Source of the DNA: Dietzia sp032248695
Lineage (GTDB): Bacteria; Actinomycetota; Actinomycetes; Mycobacteriales; Mycobacteriaceae
NCBI RefSeq assembly: GCF_032248695.1
Contig: NZ_JAVHXC010000005.1
Span: forward strand, 62,001 to 126,000
DNA: 64,000 nt
Direction: 5' to 3'
Shown piece after piece: positions 34,527 to 41,888 of the stretch (the stretch's first letter is position 1; every line of letters begins with the position of its first letter). Under the pieces are notes generated by a model. That model searched no databases and was not told the origin of the DNA. It saw only the letters and a list, made by a program, of their open reading frames with translations. The position numbers and the translations under genes are program-made.

Positions 34527-35428
34527 TGGCCGTCCGATTCCTCGTCTCCGAGGTGGCGCAGGGACTGCGCCGGAACCTGTCCATGACGCTGGCCATGATC
34601 ATCACCACCGCCGTCGCCCTCGGGATGCTCGGGGCGGGCCTGCTCGTGGCGATGACCGCGTCCGCGAGCCAGGCCAAGTACGACTACCTCAACGAGTTCC
34701 GTGTCTACGTGGACCGCTCGGTCTCCGTCGAGGACCCGGACTGCGAGGCCGGGTGCGCGGACATCCGCGCACGGCTCGAGGAGACCCCGGGCGTGGCGTC
34801 GGTCGAGTACAAGAACCCGCAGGAGACCTACTCCGAGTTCGTCGAGTTGTTCGCCTCGACCGACCCGGTGCTGGTGGAGTCCACGTCGCCGGACGCCCTG
34901 GGGTCGCGGTTCACCCTGACCCTCGCCGATCCGACCAGGGCCGAGGCGGTGGCGCTGGAGCTCACCGACGTGGCCGGGATCGAGGTCGTGCAGGGGCAGG
35001 GCGAGCTGGTCGAGCGGGTCTTCTCGGTGCTGGACGGCATCCGCAACGCGGCGTTCGCCGTCGCGCTGGTCCAGCTCGTCGCGACGATCCTGCTCATCGC
35101 AAACATGACCCAGATAGCGGCGTTCACGCGGCGGACCGCGGTCGGGATCATGCGGCTGGTCGGTGCGAGCCGGTGGTACACGGAGCTGCCGTTCGTCCTG
35201 GAGGCCGTGATCGCGGCGGTCACCGGGGCCGCCCTGGCTGTGGGGGGCCTGCTGGTGGCCAAGAGCGTGTTCCTGGACCGGGTGCTGGACGAGGCCTACC
35301 GGGCCAACCTCGTCGAGCGGATCACGACCTCCGACATCCTGCTGCTCGCGCCGGGGCTCGTCGTCGCCGGGGCGGTGGCGTCCGCGGTGACGGCGTGGGT
35401 GACCCTGAGGCTCACCGTCCGACACTGA
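34526..35428 (+). CDS. ftsX: Cell division membrane protein FtsX
   Basis: A 300-residue integral membrane protein with four predicted helices: one near residues 20-45, then a large extracytoplasmic loop (about 50-170), and three more in the C-terminal half. The extracellular loop contains two cysteines (DCEAGC), a possible disulfide in the domain that binds cell-wall hydrolases. It is the permease-like partner of FtsE. It is translationally coupled to ftsE and followed 68 bases later by smpB, the conserved ftsE-ftsX-smpB order of actinobacteria. Confidence 0.96.
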   Translation: MAVRFLVSEVAQGLRRNLSMTLAMIITTAVALGMLGAGLLVAMTASASQAKYDYLNEFRVYVDRSVSVEDPDCEAGCADIRARLEETPGVASVEYKNPQETYSEFVELFASTDPVLVESTSPDALGSRFTLTLADPTRAEAVALELTDVAGIEVVQGQGELVERVFSVLDGIRNAAFAVALVQLVATILLIANMTQIAAFTRRTAVGIMRLVGASRWYTELPFVLEAVIAAVTGAALAVGGLLVAKSVFLDRVLDEAYRANLVERITTSDILLLAPGLVVAGAVASAVTAWVTLRLTVRH

Positions 35429-35453
35429 CGGCCGCCGCGCCCGGCAGCTCATC

Positions 35454-35459
35454 TAGACT
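35454..35459 (+). promoter_or_regulatory. Predicted -10 element of smpB
   Basis: TAGACT gives a leader of about 30 bases that carries the strong ribosome-binding site GAGGAGGTGA before GTG 35497. This contrasts with the leaderless promoters nearby. Confidence 0.55.
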
Positions 35460-35496
35460 CTGGGGGCTGCGCACAGCAACGAGGAGGTGAACCGAC

Positions 35497-36006
35497 GTGG
35501 CCAAGAAGAACAAGAAGAAGGGCGCGTCCTCCCTCGGCTCCGACGGGAGCATCGTCGCGAGTAACCGCAAGGCCAGGCACGACTTCCACATCCTGGACAC
35601 CTACGAGGCCGGCATCGCCCTCGTGGGCACCGAGATCAAGAGCATGCGTGAGGGCAAGGCCTCCCTGGTCGACGCGTTCGCGACGGTCGACGACGGCGAG
35701 GTGTGGCTCCGCGGACTCCACATCCCCGAGTACTCGCACGGGAGCTGGACCAATCACGCGCCCAAGCGGGCACGCAAGCTGTTGCTGCACCGCCGGGAGA
35801 TCGACTCGCTCGTGGGCAAGGTGCGGGACGGTAACGCGACCCTCGTCCCGTTGTCCCTCTACTTCGTCGGCGGCCGGGTCAAGGTCGAGCTGGCGGTCGC
35901 CCGCGGTAAGCAGGCGCACGACAAGCGTCAGGACATCGCCCGCCGGACGGCCGAACGCGAGGCGGTCCGCGAACTGGGCAGGAAGATCAAGGGCATGCGG
36001 GCATGA
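35497..36006 (+). CDS. smpB: SsrA-binding protein SmpB
   Basis: A 169-residue protein that binds tmRNA and is essential for rescuing stalled ribosomes. Conserved segments include NRKARHDFHILDTYEAGIALVGTEIKSMREGKASL and the basic C-terminal tail, rich in Lys and Arg, that enters the ribosomal decoding centre. GTG 35497 has an excellent Shine-Dalgarno (GAGGAGG). Its RNA partner ssrA lies 925 bases downstream, after one intervening gene. The stop overlaps the next gene by four bases (ATGA). Confidence 0.96.
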   Translation: MAKKNKKKGASSLGSDGSIVASNRKARHDFHILDTYEAGIALVGTEIKSMREGKASLVDAFATVDDGEVWLRGLHIPEYSHGSWTNHAPKRARKLLLHRREIDSLVGKVRDGNATLVPLSLYFVGGRVKVELAVARGKQAHDKRQDIARRTAEREAVRELGRKIKGMRA

Positions 36007-36851
36007 TGCCGGTCGCGCTGGCGTCGACCTCGGCGGTGGCGTACGGCATCAGCGACTATCTCGGGGGAGTGGCGTCCCGCCGGACGCGCGCCCTGCGCGT
36101 CGTCAGCGTGGCCTACCCGGTCTCGATCGTGCTGGTGGGCCTCGCGGCCCTCGTCGCGGGCGGATCGCCGACGCCGGCGGGCCTGGGCTGGGGGCTGGCG
36201 TCCGGGCTCGCGTCAGGTGCCGCGGTGTGGACGTTCTACGTGGCGCTGTCCCGGGGGCCGATGAGCGTCATCTCGCCGATCACGGCGGTTCTGGCGGCGG
36301 CCGGCCCCCTGGCGTTCGGGCTGGCCGCGGGGGAGCGACCGGGCGTCGCGGCGACGGTGGGGATGGCGACGGCGCTCGTGGCCACCGTTCTCGTGTCGCT
36401 GGAGGGGGAGGGCGGGTCCTCCGTCGCCCACGGCCGGCTGACCGGTTCACTCCTGGCGATGGCGGTGGTGTCGGGCGCGGCGTTCGCCGCGTTCTTCGTC
36501 CTGCTGTCCCGGGTCCCGGCGGGCGAGGGGTTGTGGCCGGTCGCCGCGTCACGGATCGGGGCCACTGTGATGCTGCTCACCGCCGCCGTCGCCGCGCGGG
36601 AGTCGTTCCGGTTCCCGCGGCGCCTCATCGCGATCGGCGTCGTCATCGCGGTGTTCGACGCCGTGGCCAACGGTTCCTTCTACTTCGCCTCGCAGGCCGG
36701 CATGCTCTCGCTCGTCAGCGTGATCGCGGCGCTGTACCCGGCGTTCACCGTCGCCCTGGCGGTCACCCACGGGGGCGAGCGGCTGCGCGCCGTCCAGCTG
36801 GTCGGGCTCGTGCTGGCGGGCGGGGCGATCGCGCTCCTCACCCTCGGCTGA
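36003..36851 (+). CDS. EamA/DMT-family transporter
   Basis: A 282-residue protein with about ten hydrophobic helices in two EamA repeats of about 135 residues each, the layout of drug/metabolite exporters. Repeat-typical segments such as VSVIAALYPAFTVALA occur in the second half. The ATG lies within the smpB stop (ATGA), with a second ATG directly after, so it is co-translated with smpB although functionally unrelated. The transported substrate cannot be predicted. Confidence 0.88.
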   Translation: MMPVALASTSAVAYGISDYLGGVASRRTRALRVVSVAYPVSIVLVGLAALVAGGSPTPAGLGWGLASGLASGAAVWTFYVALSRGPMSVISPITAVLAAAGPLAFGLAAGERPGVAATVGMATALVATVLVSLEGEGGSSVAHGRLTGSLLAMAVVSGAAFAAFFVLLSRVPAGEGLWPVAASRIGATVMLLTAAVAARESFRFPRRLIAIGVVIAVFDAVANGSFYFASQAGMLSLVSVIAALYPAFTVALAVTHGGERLRAVQLVGLVLAGGAIALLTLG

Positions 36852-36891
36852 GGAGACGTCCGTCACCCTGGCGTCGACCGCCCGGCCGGGG

Positions 36892-36897
36892 TATGGT
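36892..36897 (+). promoter_or_regulatory. Predicted -10 element of ssrA
   Basis: TATGGT would start transcription near 36904, giving a precursor leader of about 28 bases removed when tmRNA matures. Confidence 0.5.
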
Positions 36898-36931
36898 CAG
36901 AGGTCCGTCGGCGAGAGTCGGCGGCTCCTGA

Positions 36932-37302
36932 GGGGCTGATGTGGTTTCGACTACGTGAGCTGACGCAGGGGAAGCGTGCCGGTGCAGGCCAGAGACCACC
37001 GTAAGCGTCGTGGCAACCAATTACGCGCCGATACCAATCAGCGCGACTACGCCCTCGCTGCCTGATAGCGAGCCCGTAGTCTGTCGGCCCGGGGTCGCTC
37101 TCGCCCCGGATCCCGGCATCATCTAGAGGGATCACCGGCTCACCCGGTCACGGGGTGGGTCGGGACATCACACAGTGACTGGGATCGTCATCACCAACAC
37201 GTCCGCATGAGGGTGAGATCCGAGTAGAGGCCATCGCGGACTGCGCACGGAGAAGCCCTGCCGATGCTGCGGAGGACCCGGGTTCAATTCCCGGCAGCTC
37301 CA
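36932..37302 (+). ncRNA. ssrA: Transfer-messenger RNA (tmRNA)
   Basis: A 371-base tmRNA. The 5' end GGGGCTGATGTGGTTTCGAC is the near-universal tmRNA start, and the tRNA-like 3' end has a T-arm (GGTTCAATTC) and an acceptor strand CAGCTCC pairing with GGGGCTG (one G-U). CCA is not fully encoded. The internal reading frame encodes the degradation tag. With SmpB it frees ribosomes stalled on broken mRNAs and marks the unfinished protein for proteolysis. A terminator hairpin follows within ten bases. Confidence 0.97.
37027..37065 (+). other. tmRNA tag-peptide reading frame
   Basis: The resume codon GCC opens a 12-residue tag, ADTNQRDYALAA, ended by TGA (37063-37065) and directly by TAG. The ALAA end is the proteolysis signal. 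Residues 3-4 (TN) differ from the mycobacterial tag ADSHQRDYALAA, as I recall it. Confidence 0.93.
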
Positions 37303-37310
37303 CACTCGGG

Positions 37311-37346
37311 CCCGGCCCCCGGTCGTCCAGACGACCGGGGGCCGGG
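37311..37346 (+). terminator. Terminator after ssrA
   Basis: A perfect 16-bp stem (37311-37326 with 37331-37346) and loop CCAG lie nine bases after the tmRNA, followed by a short T-rich run. Confidence 0.88.
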
Positions 37347-37435
37347 TGTATTTCCGGGGTGCGGGCGGGCCGTGCGGGGCCGTCGAGGCCCTCGTCGTCG
37401 GGTGTGCGTGGGCGGGGGCGCCCCGGGCGCTTCGG

Positions 37436-37441
37436 TACTCT
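37436..37441 (+). promoter_or_regulatory. Possible -10 element of DsbA-like gene
   Basis: TACTCT would give a leader of about 57 bases ending in GAGAAAGG before GTG 37506. Confidence 0.4.
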
Positions 37442-37505
37442 CTCCCTAGTGCCGGTCACCCGGAAGAGGTCGACGGTCTCCCAGTAGAGAAAGGCCCGCG
37501 TACAC

Positions 37506-38243
37506 GTGAACGCCAAGCCCAACAAGAGCACGAAGGTGCTCCAGACCAAGTCCAACAACGGGATGATTATCACGGTCGTCGCCCTCATCGCGGTGGCCGT
37601 CGTGGTGCTCGGCGGCGTCGTCTTCTTCGCCCAGCGGGGCGGGGAGGCCAACCCCATCACGTTCGGCGAGACCGCGGACGAGCAGATCGAGATCACGGAC
37701 GCCGGTGTGGTGATCGTCGGAGCGCAGGCCGCGCCGACGATCCAGGTCTGGGAGGACTACATGTGCCCCGCCTGCGGCTCGTTCGAGGCGCAGTACGGCG
37801 AATCGATCTCCGAGGCGGTCGAGGCCGGAGATCTGAGGGTGGAGTTCCACACCCTCAACTTCCTCGACGGTCAGTCCGGTTCGGGTGAGTACTCCACGAG
37901 GGCGTTGGCGGCCGTCCAGTGTGTCGCGGCCAAGGACTCGCTGCCGGTGTTCTTCGATGTGAAGAACGCGTTCTTCGCCCAGCAGCCCACGGAGGGCGGC
38001 GGAGACCGCTCGGCGCAGGAGCTCGCCGGCATCGCCGAGGACGCCGGTGCGAACGCGGACACGGTCGAGTGCATCGGCAACGTCGAGACGAACGGCGGGA
38101 TCGACAAGGCGTCCGACAGTGCGGACAACGCCCAGCAGTCGATCCGCGAGATCACCGATCGGGTGTCGACGCCGACGGTCGCGTACCAGGGCGAGGTCGT
38201 CGACCTCACGAACGCCGCGTGGCTCCAGGACATCATCGCCTGA
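37506..38243 (+). CDS. Membrane-anchored DsbA-like thiol-disulfide oxidoreductase
   Basis: A 245-residue protein with a short basic N-terminus, one membrane helix (about residues 20-43) and an extracytoplasmic thioredoxin-fold domain of the DsbA/thioredoxin_4 type. The active site CPAC lies at residues 87-90 (YMCPACGSFE), and a cis-Pro loop is present near VSTPTV. It probably makes or reshuffles disulfide bonds in exported proteins. GTG 37506 has GAGAAAGG upstream. The gene stands alone between ssrA and a tRNA, with a terminator after it. Confidence 0.9.
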   Translation: MNAKPNKSTKVLQTKSNNGMIITVVALIAVAVVVLGGVVFFAQRGGEANPITFGETADEQIEITDAGVVIVGAQAAPTIQVWEDYMCPACGSFEAQYGESISEAVEAGDLRVEFHTLNFLDGQSGSGEYSTRALAAVQCVAAKDSLPVFFDVKNAFFAQQPTEGGGDRSAQELAGIAEDAGANADTVECIGNVETNGGIDKASDSADNAQQSIREITDRVSTPTVAYQGEVVDLTNAAWLQDIIA

Positions 38244-38283
38244 CCCCCTTCGGTCGTCCGGCCCACGCGCCCGTCGATTCGTA

Positions 38284-38315
38284 CCCCGGCCTCGCCTTTT
38301 CCGGCGGGGCCGGGG
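38284..38315 (+). terminator. Terminator after DsbA-like gene
   Basis: A 13-bp stem (38284-38296 with 38303-38315, one G-U pair) with loop TTTTCC. Confidence 0.75.
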
Positions 38316-38320
38316 CCGAT

Positions 38321-38350
38321 TTGGAAGGCCGGACGGTGGTGGTGTAACTT
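38321..38350 (+). promoter_or_regulatory. Predicted promoter of tRNA-Ala
   Basis: TTGGAA (38321-38326) and TAACTT (38345-38350) are spaced by 18 bases. Transcription from near 38357 gives a precursor leader of about 42 bases. Confidence 0.5.
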
Positions 38351-38398
38351 AAGTCGGGCCGGTCACCGAGAGGGGAACGGCGCGAGAGAACTGGATAC

Positions 38399-38471
38399 GG
38401 GGCTATGGCGCAGCTGGTAGCGCACCACACTGGCAGTGTGGGGGTCAGGGGTTCGAGTCCCCTTAGCTCCA
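38399..38471 (+). tRNA. tRNA-Ala (GGC)
   Basis: A 73-base cloverleaf. The acceptor stem is GGGGCTA/TAGCTCC with one G-U, the anticodon loop CTGGCAG gives GGC (alanine, reading GCC and GCU), and the T-arm is GTTCGAG. CCA is not encoded. A terminator follows at 38480. Confidence 0.95.
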
Positions 38472-38479
38472 CCGAGGAT

Positions 38480-38517
38480 GAGATCCCGGGCGGTCGGACA
38501 CGACCGCCCGGGATCTC
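38480..38517 (+). terminator. Terminator after tRNA-Ala
   Basis: A perfect 17-bp stem (38480-38496 with 38501-38517) and loop GACA. Confidence 0.85.
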
Positions 38518-38553
38518 GCCATTTGGCGTCTTCCGGGCCGAGCCGCACGGGCG

Positions 38554-38559
38554 TAGGGT
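38554..38559 (+). promoter_or_regulatory. -10 element of serine hydrolase gene (leaderless)
   Basis: TAGGGT ends six bases before ATG 38566 with no Shine-Dalgarno. Confidence 0.6.
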
Positions 38560-38565
38560 CTGACC

Positions 38566-39660
38566 ATGGCGGAACCGCGCGAGATCGCCGCCGTACTCGA
38601 CGAGATGGTCGGTGCCGGTCGGCTCATCGGTTACGTCTGCGGAGTCCGGCAGGACGGGCTCTCGCGGCTCGTGGCGGGCGGCACCCGGTCGGTCGACGGT
38701 CCGGCGATGCGCGAGGACGCGGTGTTCCCCCTGTCCTCCAACACCAAGCCGGTCGCCGGGGTGGTGACGATGCGGCTCGTGGAGCGGGGCGTCGTGGGTC
38801 TCGACGACCCTGTGGGGGCGCAGCTGCCCGAGCTCGCCGGGCCGCGGGTGCTCGCCGAGTCGGACGGGCGGTTGGACCGCACCGTGCCGGCCCGGAGGCC
38901 CGTCACGGTCCGGGACCTGCTCACCATGACCGCCGGCGTCGGGTGGCCGGTGGACAATCCCGCGCTGGGCGCGGCGATGGCCGAGCGGGGAGTGGCGCCC
39001 GGCCCGTATGCCCCGTCGATCCCGCCGGACGAGTACCTGCGCAGGCTTGCCGAGCTCCCGTTCGCCGGGCAGCCGGGCGAGGGGTGGTGGTACCACACGA
39101 GCAGTGACGTCCTGGGCGTGTATCTCGCCCGCCTGACCGGGGTGCCGGTGGCACGGTTGGTGGCCGACCACGTGGTCGGTCCGCTCGGCCTGGCCGACAC
39201 CGGCTTCACCGCCGACCCGGCCCGGCTGGTCACCACCTACCGGGTCGGGCCCGGGAACCGGGTGGAGCCGGCGGACACCCCGGACAGGTTCGCGCGGACC
39301 CCCGCGTTCGAGTCCCTGGCGTGTGGCCTCGCGGGGACGGTGGGGGACTATCTCGGACTTCTGGACGTGCTGGTGGACGGTGGCCCGATACTCACCGCGG
39401 AGAGCGCGGAACAGATGACCACCGATCACCTCACGTCACGGCAGCGTCGATCCGCGGAGGGCTTCCTGGAGCCGGGGTCCGGGTACGGGTTCCAGGTCGA
39501 GGTGCGCCCGGACGGCACGGTCGGCTGGGCCGGGGGACTGGGCACGATCGGGTACGTCGATCGTCGCGCCGGACGGTCGGCCGCGGTGTTCACCTCGCAG
39601 GCCTTCGACGTGCCCGGGACGGCGGAGGCGTTGGAGACGGTGTGGTCGTTGCTGGACTGA
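38566..39660 (+). CDS. Beta-lactamase-fold serine hydrolase
   Basis: A 364-residue protein of the class C beta-lactamase/penicillin-binding-protein-like esterase family. The nucleophile motif SxxK reads SNTK (near residue 63), the Tyr motif is probably YHTSSD, and GWAGGLGT near the C-terminus takes the place of the KTG/HTG box. There is no signal peptide, so it is likely a cytoplasmic esterase or peptidase and not a true resistance enzyme. It is transcribed alone from a leaderless promoter and is convergent with nadE, with four bases between stops. The substrate is unknown. Confidence 0.87.
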   Translation: MAEPREIAAVLDEMVGAGRLIGYVCGVRQDGLSRLVAGGTRSVDGPAMREDAVFPLSSNTKPVAGVVTMRLVERGVVGLDDPVGAQLPELAGPRVLAESDGRLDRTVPARRPVTVRDLLTMTAGVGWPVDNPALGAAMAERGVAPGPYAPSIPPDEYLRRLAELPFAGQPGEGWWYHTSSDVLGVYLARLTGVPVARLVADHVVGPLGLADTGFTADPARLVTTYRVGPGNRVEPADTPDRFARTPAFESLACGLAGTVGDYLGLLDVLVDGGPILTAESAEQMTTDHLTSRQRRSAEGFLEPGSGYGFQVEVRPDGTVGWAGGLGTIGYVDRRAGRSAAVFTSQAFDVPGTAEALETVWSLLD

Positions 39661-39664
39661 CCGG

Positions 39665-40531
39665 TCAGCGCCACCAGTCGTCGAGCGGGGTGGCGGGAAC
39701 GGCGCGTTTGTGGCGGGAGCCGAGGAACAGCGCCTCGATCCGGGCGACCGCGTCGGAGGGTACGCCGTCGCGCCCTTCGAGGTAGTCGTCGATCTGGGCG
39801 TAGGTGACGCCGAGGGCGGCCTCGTCGGGTAGGCCGGGCCGATCGTCCTCGAGGTCGGCGGTGGGGACCTTGCGCCAGGTGGACTCGGGCGCGCCGAGAT
39901 GTCGGAGCAGGGCGGCGCCCTGGCGCTTGGTGAGACCGGTGAGGGGCGTGAGGTCGACCCCGCCGTCGCCGTACTTGGTGAAGAAGCCGGTGACCGCCTC
40001 GGCGGCGTGGTCGGTGCCGACGACGAGGAGGTTCAGTTGCCCGGCCACGGCGTACTGCGCGACCATCCGCTCGCGCGCCTTGACGTTGCCGCGGACGAAG
40101 TCGCGGAGCGGGCCCGCCTGACCGGGAAGTGCCGACAGGGCGGTGGAGGCGGCCTCGGAGGACGCGTCGGACGCCGCTCGGACGTCCACCGTGAGAGAGG
40201 CGTCCGGGCGGATGAACGCCAGGGCGGTCTGTGCATCGGCCTCGTCGGCCTGGGTGCCGTACGGCAGGCGCATCGCCACGAACCGGGCGTGGTCCATCTC
40301 CTCCCGGCGCAGGCGCTCGGCCGCGAGCTGACAGAGGCGTCCCGCGAGCGTGGAGTCCTGCCCTCCGCTGATGCCCAGGACGAAGCCGGTGGCGGGCGTG
40401 GAACGCAGGTAGTCGACGAGGAAGGCGACGCGGGCGTCGACCTCGGCGGCGGGGTCGATGTCGGGGCGCACGCCGAGCTCGGCGATGATGGCGGCGCGCA
40501 GCGCGGTGGTGGCGGGTGACGTCTGGTCCAT
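39665..40531 (-). CDS. nadE: Ammonia-dependent NAD+ synthetase
   Basis: A 288-residue NAD+ synthetase converting nicotinic acid adenine dinucleotide to NAD+ with ammonia and ATP. The pyrophosphatase-type P-loop is SGGQDS, and GTDHAAEAVTGFFTKYGDGGVDLTPL is the conserved substrate region. There is no N-terminal glutaminase domain, so free ammonia is used; this differs from M. tuberculosis, whose NadE has that domain. On the minus strand TAAGCT ends six bases before the ATG, giving a probable leaderless mRNA. Confidence 0.96.
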   Translation of the reverse strand: MDQTSPATTALRAAIIAELGVRPDIDPAAEVDARVAFLVDYLRSTPATGFVLGISGGQDSTLAGRLCQLAAERLRREEMDHARFVAMRLPYGTQADEADAQTALAFIRPDASLTVDVRAASDASSEAASTALSALPGQAGPLRDFVRGNVKARERMVAQYAVAGQLNLLVVGTDHAAEAVTGFFTKYGDGGVDLTPLTGLTKRQGAALLRHLGAPESTWRKVPTADLEDDRPGLPDEAALGVTYAQIDDYLEGRDGVPSDAVARIEALFLGSRHKRAVPATPLDDWWR

Positions 40532-40537
40532 GCCGTC

Positions 40538-40543
40538 AGCTTA
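40538..40543 (-). promoter_or_regulatory. -10 element of nadE (leaderless)
   Basis: On the minus strand TAAGCT is followed by six bases and then the ATG at 40531. Confidence 0.6.
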
Positions 40544-40799
40544 GGAACCGAGTGTGACGTCCGCGTGACATCGTCACACCGGCACCGGCACCGGCCGGGG
40601 GCGCGCCTGCTCTCGCGGACGGGTCGACGCCGGCCCCGGGCGGCGGCTCGTCGCCGGTTGGAGTTCTTGACGGGTGGTCCGTTACGATGGACCAGTTGTG
40701 TGCCGTGCATCCGACCTTCCGTGGTCGGTCGTGTCGCACAGTGATTCCCAGTCGTGTCGGCGGCCATCGCGGTCGCCCCGAGAGCCTAAGGAGCGCCAC

Positions 40800-40922
40800 A
40801 TGAAGGTCCGCAAGTCCCTTCGGTCGCTGAAGAACAAGCCGGGCGCCCAGGTTGTCCGTCGTCGCGGCAAGGTCTACGTGATCAACCGCAAGGACCCCCG
40901 GTTCAAGGCCCGTCAGGGCTGA
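40800..40922 (+). CDS. ykgO: Ribosomal protein bL36, zinc-free type B (YkgO-like)
   Basis: A 40-residue, very basic ribosomal protein beginning MKVRKSLRSLKNKPG. It has no cysteine, unlike the zinc-ribbon bL36 of the housekeeping ribosome, so it is the zinc-independent paralogue that can replace it when zinc is scarce. ATG 40800 has AAGGAG seven bases upstream. It stands alone between nadE and the nrd operon, the same neighbourhood as in corynebacteria. No obvious Zur palindrome was recognised upstream. Confidence 0.95.
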   Translation: MKVRKSLRSLKNKPGAQVVRRRGKVYVINRKDPRFKARQG

Positions 40923-40952
40923 CAACGCCCGCGTGAGTTCTCACGCACCCTC

Positions 40953-40990
40953 GAGGGCCCGCCTCCGGTTCGCCGGCGGCGGGCCCTCGT
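40953..40990 (+). terminator. Hairpin terminator after bL36 gene
   Basis: A 12-bp stem (40953-40964 with 40979-40990) with a 14-base loop. A smaller hairpin, GCGTGAG-TT-CTCACGC, lies just before it at 40932-40947. Confidence 0.65.
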
Positions 40991-41389
40991 CGTCGTGCGC
41001 CCCGTTCTCCCGGCGCGCTCGTACGGGGCCCGTGGGGGTCCGCCGGGCCGTCGGAGCAGTGCCTGCCGGGCCGTCGGGCAGTGTCCGCCGGGGCGCCGGA
41101 TCGGGGCCCTCGGGGGCCGTCGGGACAGTGTCCGAGAACACTCCGCGCGGCGCCCGGGTGGGTGCTTTTCCGGTCCCCGGTTGTGGAACGGATGGGGACA
41201 GCGTGTGGGGGCTCTGGGGAGGCTCTGGGGAGCCCTTGTGGGTTCCGGGACCGGTATTTCCCCGGGTCTCCGGACGTGCCATTGTGGGGGAGCGAGGCCG
41301 CCGGGGCGGCCCCTCCGGACCGGTTCCGGACGGGGGTCCCCTCCGTCCCACAAGGCGGGATCGCGACCTGGGAATACCAGCGTTGTAAG
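40991..41389. other. Long non-coding stretch upstream of nrd promoter
   Basis: About 400 bases hold no convincing gene in any frame: candidate reading frames are Pro/Arg/Gly-rich and lack start signals. The stretch contains three imperfect direct repeats and several short palindromes such as GGACAGTGTCC. It has no tRNA or recognisable riboswitch. Its function is not apparent. Confidence 0.5.
41045..41133. repeat. Three imperfect 19-20 base direct repeats
   Basis: Units at 41045-41063, 41068-41086 and 41114-41133 share GGGCCGTCGG followed by a CAGTG(T)CC end. The third ends in the perfect palindrome GGACAGTGTCC. They lie 250-350 bases upstream of the nrd promoter. Confidence 0.6.
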
Positions 41390-41405
41390 ACCAAAATGTT
41401 GTGGT
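41390..41405. promoter_or_regulatory. NrdR box-like palindrome 1
   Basis: ACCAAAATGTTGTGGT is an imperfect 16-base palindrome (12 of 16 positions symmetric) just upstream of the -35 element of the nrd promoter. Its centre lies 31 bases, about three helical turns, from that of box 2, a spacing typical of paired NrdR sites. Confidence 0.65.
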
Positions 41406-41408
41406 CGA

Positions 41409-41436
41409 TTGACTCGGCGGACACTAGGGGTAGTGT
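41409..41436 (+). promoter_or_regulatory. Promoter of nrdHIEF operon
   Basis: TTGACT (-35, 41409-41414) and TAGTGT (-10, 41431-41436) with 16-base spacing. Transcription would begin near 41443, giving an unusually long leader of about 165 bases before nrdH. Confidence 0.65.
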
Positions 41437-41437
41437 C
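41420..41437. promoter_or_regulatory. NrdR box-like palindrome 2
   Basis: GACACTA-GGGG-TAGTGTC is a perfect seven-base inverted repeat that covers the spacer and -10 of the nrd promoter. NrdR, the dATP-sensing repressor of ribonucleotide reductase genes, binds such paired ACACTA/TAGTGT boxes, so binding here would block RNA polymerase. Confidence 0.75.
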
Positions 41438-41457
41438 TAAGGCGTTGCGACACCGAT

Positions 41458-41477
41458 GAATGCCATCCGTGGCATTC
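41458..41477 (+). other. Hairpin at the start of the nrd leader
   Basis: GAATGCC-ATCCGT-GGCATTC forms a seven-bp stem with a six-base loop about 15 bases after the predicted transcription start. It could stabilise the long leader. No role is known. Confidence 0.45.
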
Positions 41478-41608
41478 CGGCCGTGACCACAGCGACAGAC
41501 GGCGGACGTCCCCAGTCCCGGCACCCAGGCCGGACCGGACGGAAGCCCCACAGATACGTCCCCCTGAGCGCCGTCGCGGCGCCCGCGTCGAAAGAGGTCC
41601 TGAGACTC

Positions 41609-41839
41609 ATGGTCACCGTCTACACCAAGCCCGCCTGTGTCCAGTGCAACGCGACCTACAAGGCGCTCGACAAGGCCGGGATCGAGTACCAGATCGTGGA
41701 CATCTCGGTGGACGACGAGGCCCGGGAGTACGTGATGGCCCTCGGGCATCTGCAGGCGCCCGTCGTGGTGGCCGGCTCCGACCACTGGTCCGGCTTCCGC
41801 CCGGACCGCATCAAGGCGCTCGCCACCGTCGCGGCCTGA
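41609..41839 (+). CDS. nrdH: Glutaredoxin-like protein NrdH
   Basis: A 76-residue redoxin that donates electrons to the class Ib ribonucleotide reductase NrdEF. The active-site cysteines are C10 and C13 (CVQC), and SDHWSGFRPDRI is the NrdH-type C-terminal signature. ATG 41609 begins the conserved protein; AAAGAGG lies 11 bases upstream, a little far. It is the first gene of nrdHIEF, downstream of a promoter with two NrdR-like boxes. Confidence 0.96.
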   Translation: MVTVYTKPACVQCNATYKALDKAGIEYQIVDISVDDEAREYVMALGHLQAPVVVAGSDHWSGFRPDRIKALATVAA

Positions 41840-41888
41840 GGGCACCCACACCGAGTAATCCCAGAGTTCCTGTGACAAGGGGGCGTCG

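Noticed and set aside
38566..39660. Antibiotic-resistance beta-lactamase
   Set aside because: It lacks a signal peptide and the KTG box is replaced by WAGG, so it is more likely a cytoplasmic esterase.
41045..41133. Possible CRISPR-like or transposon repeats
   Set aside because: The units are imperfect and unevenly spaced (23 and 46 bases), with no transposase or target-site duplication.
40903..41424. Several open frames on both strands in the gap before nrdH
   Set aside because: All are Pro/Gly/Arg-rich, lack ribosome-binding sites or -10 elements at their starts, and overlap each other. They were treated as non-coding.
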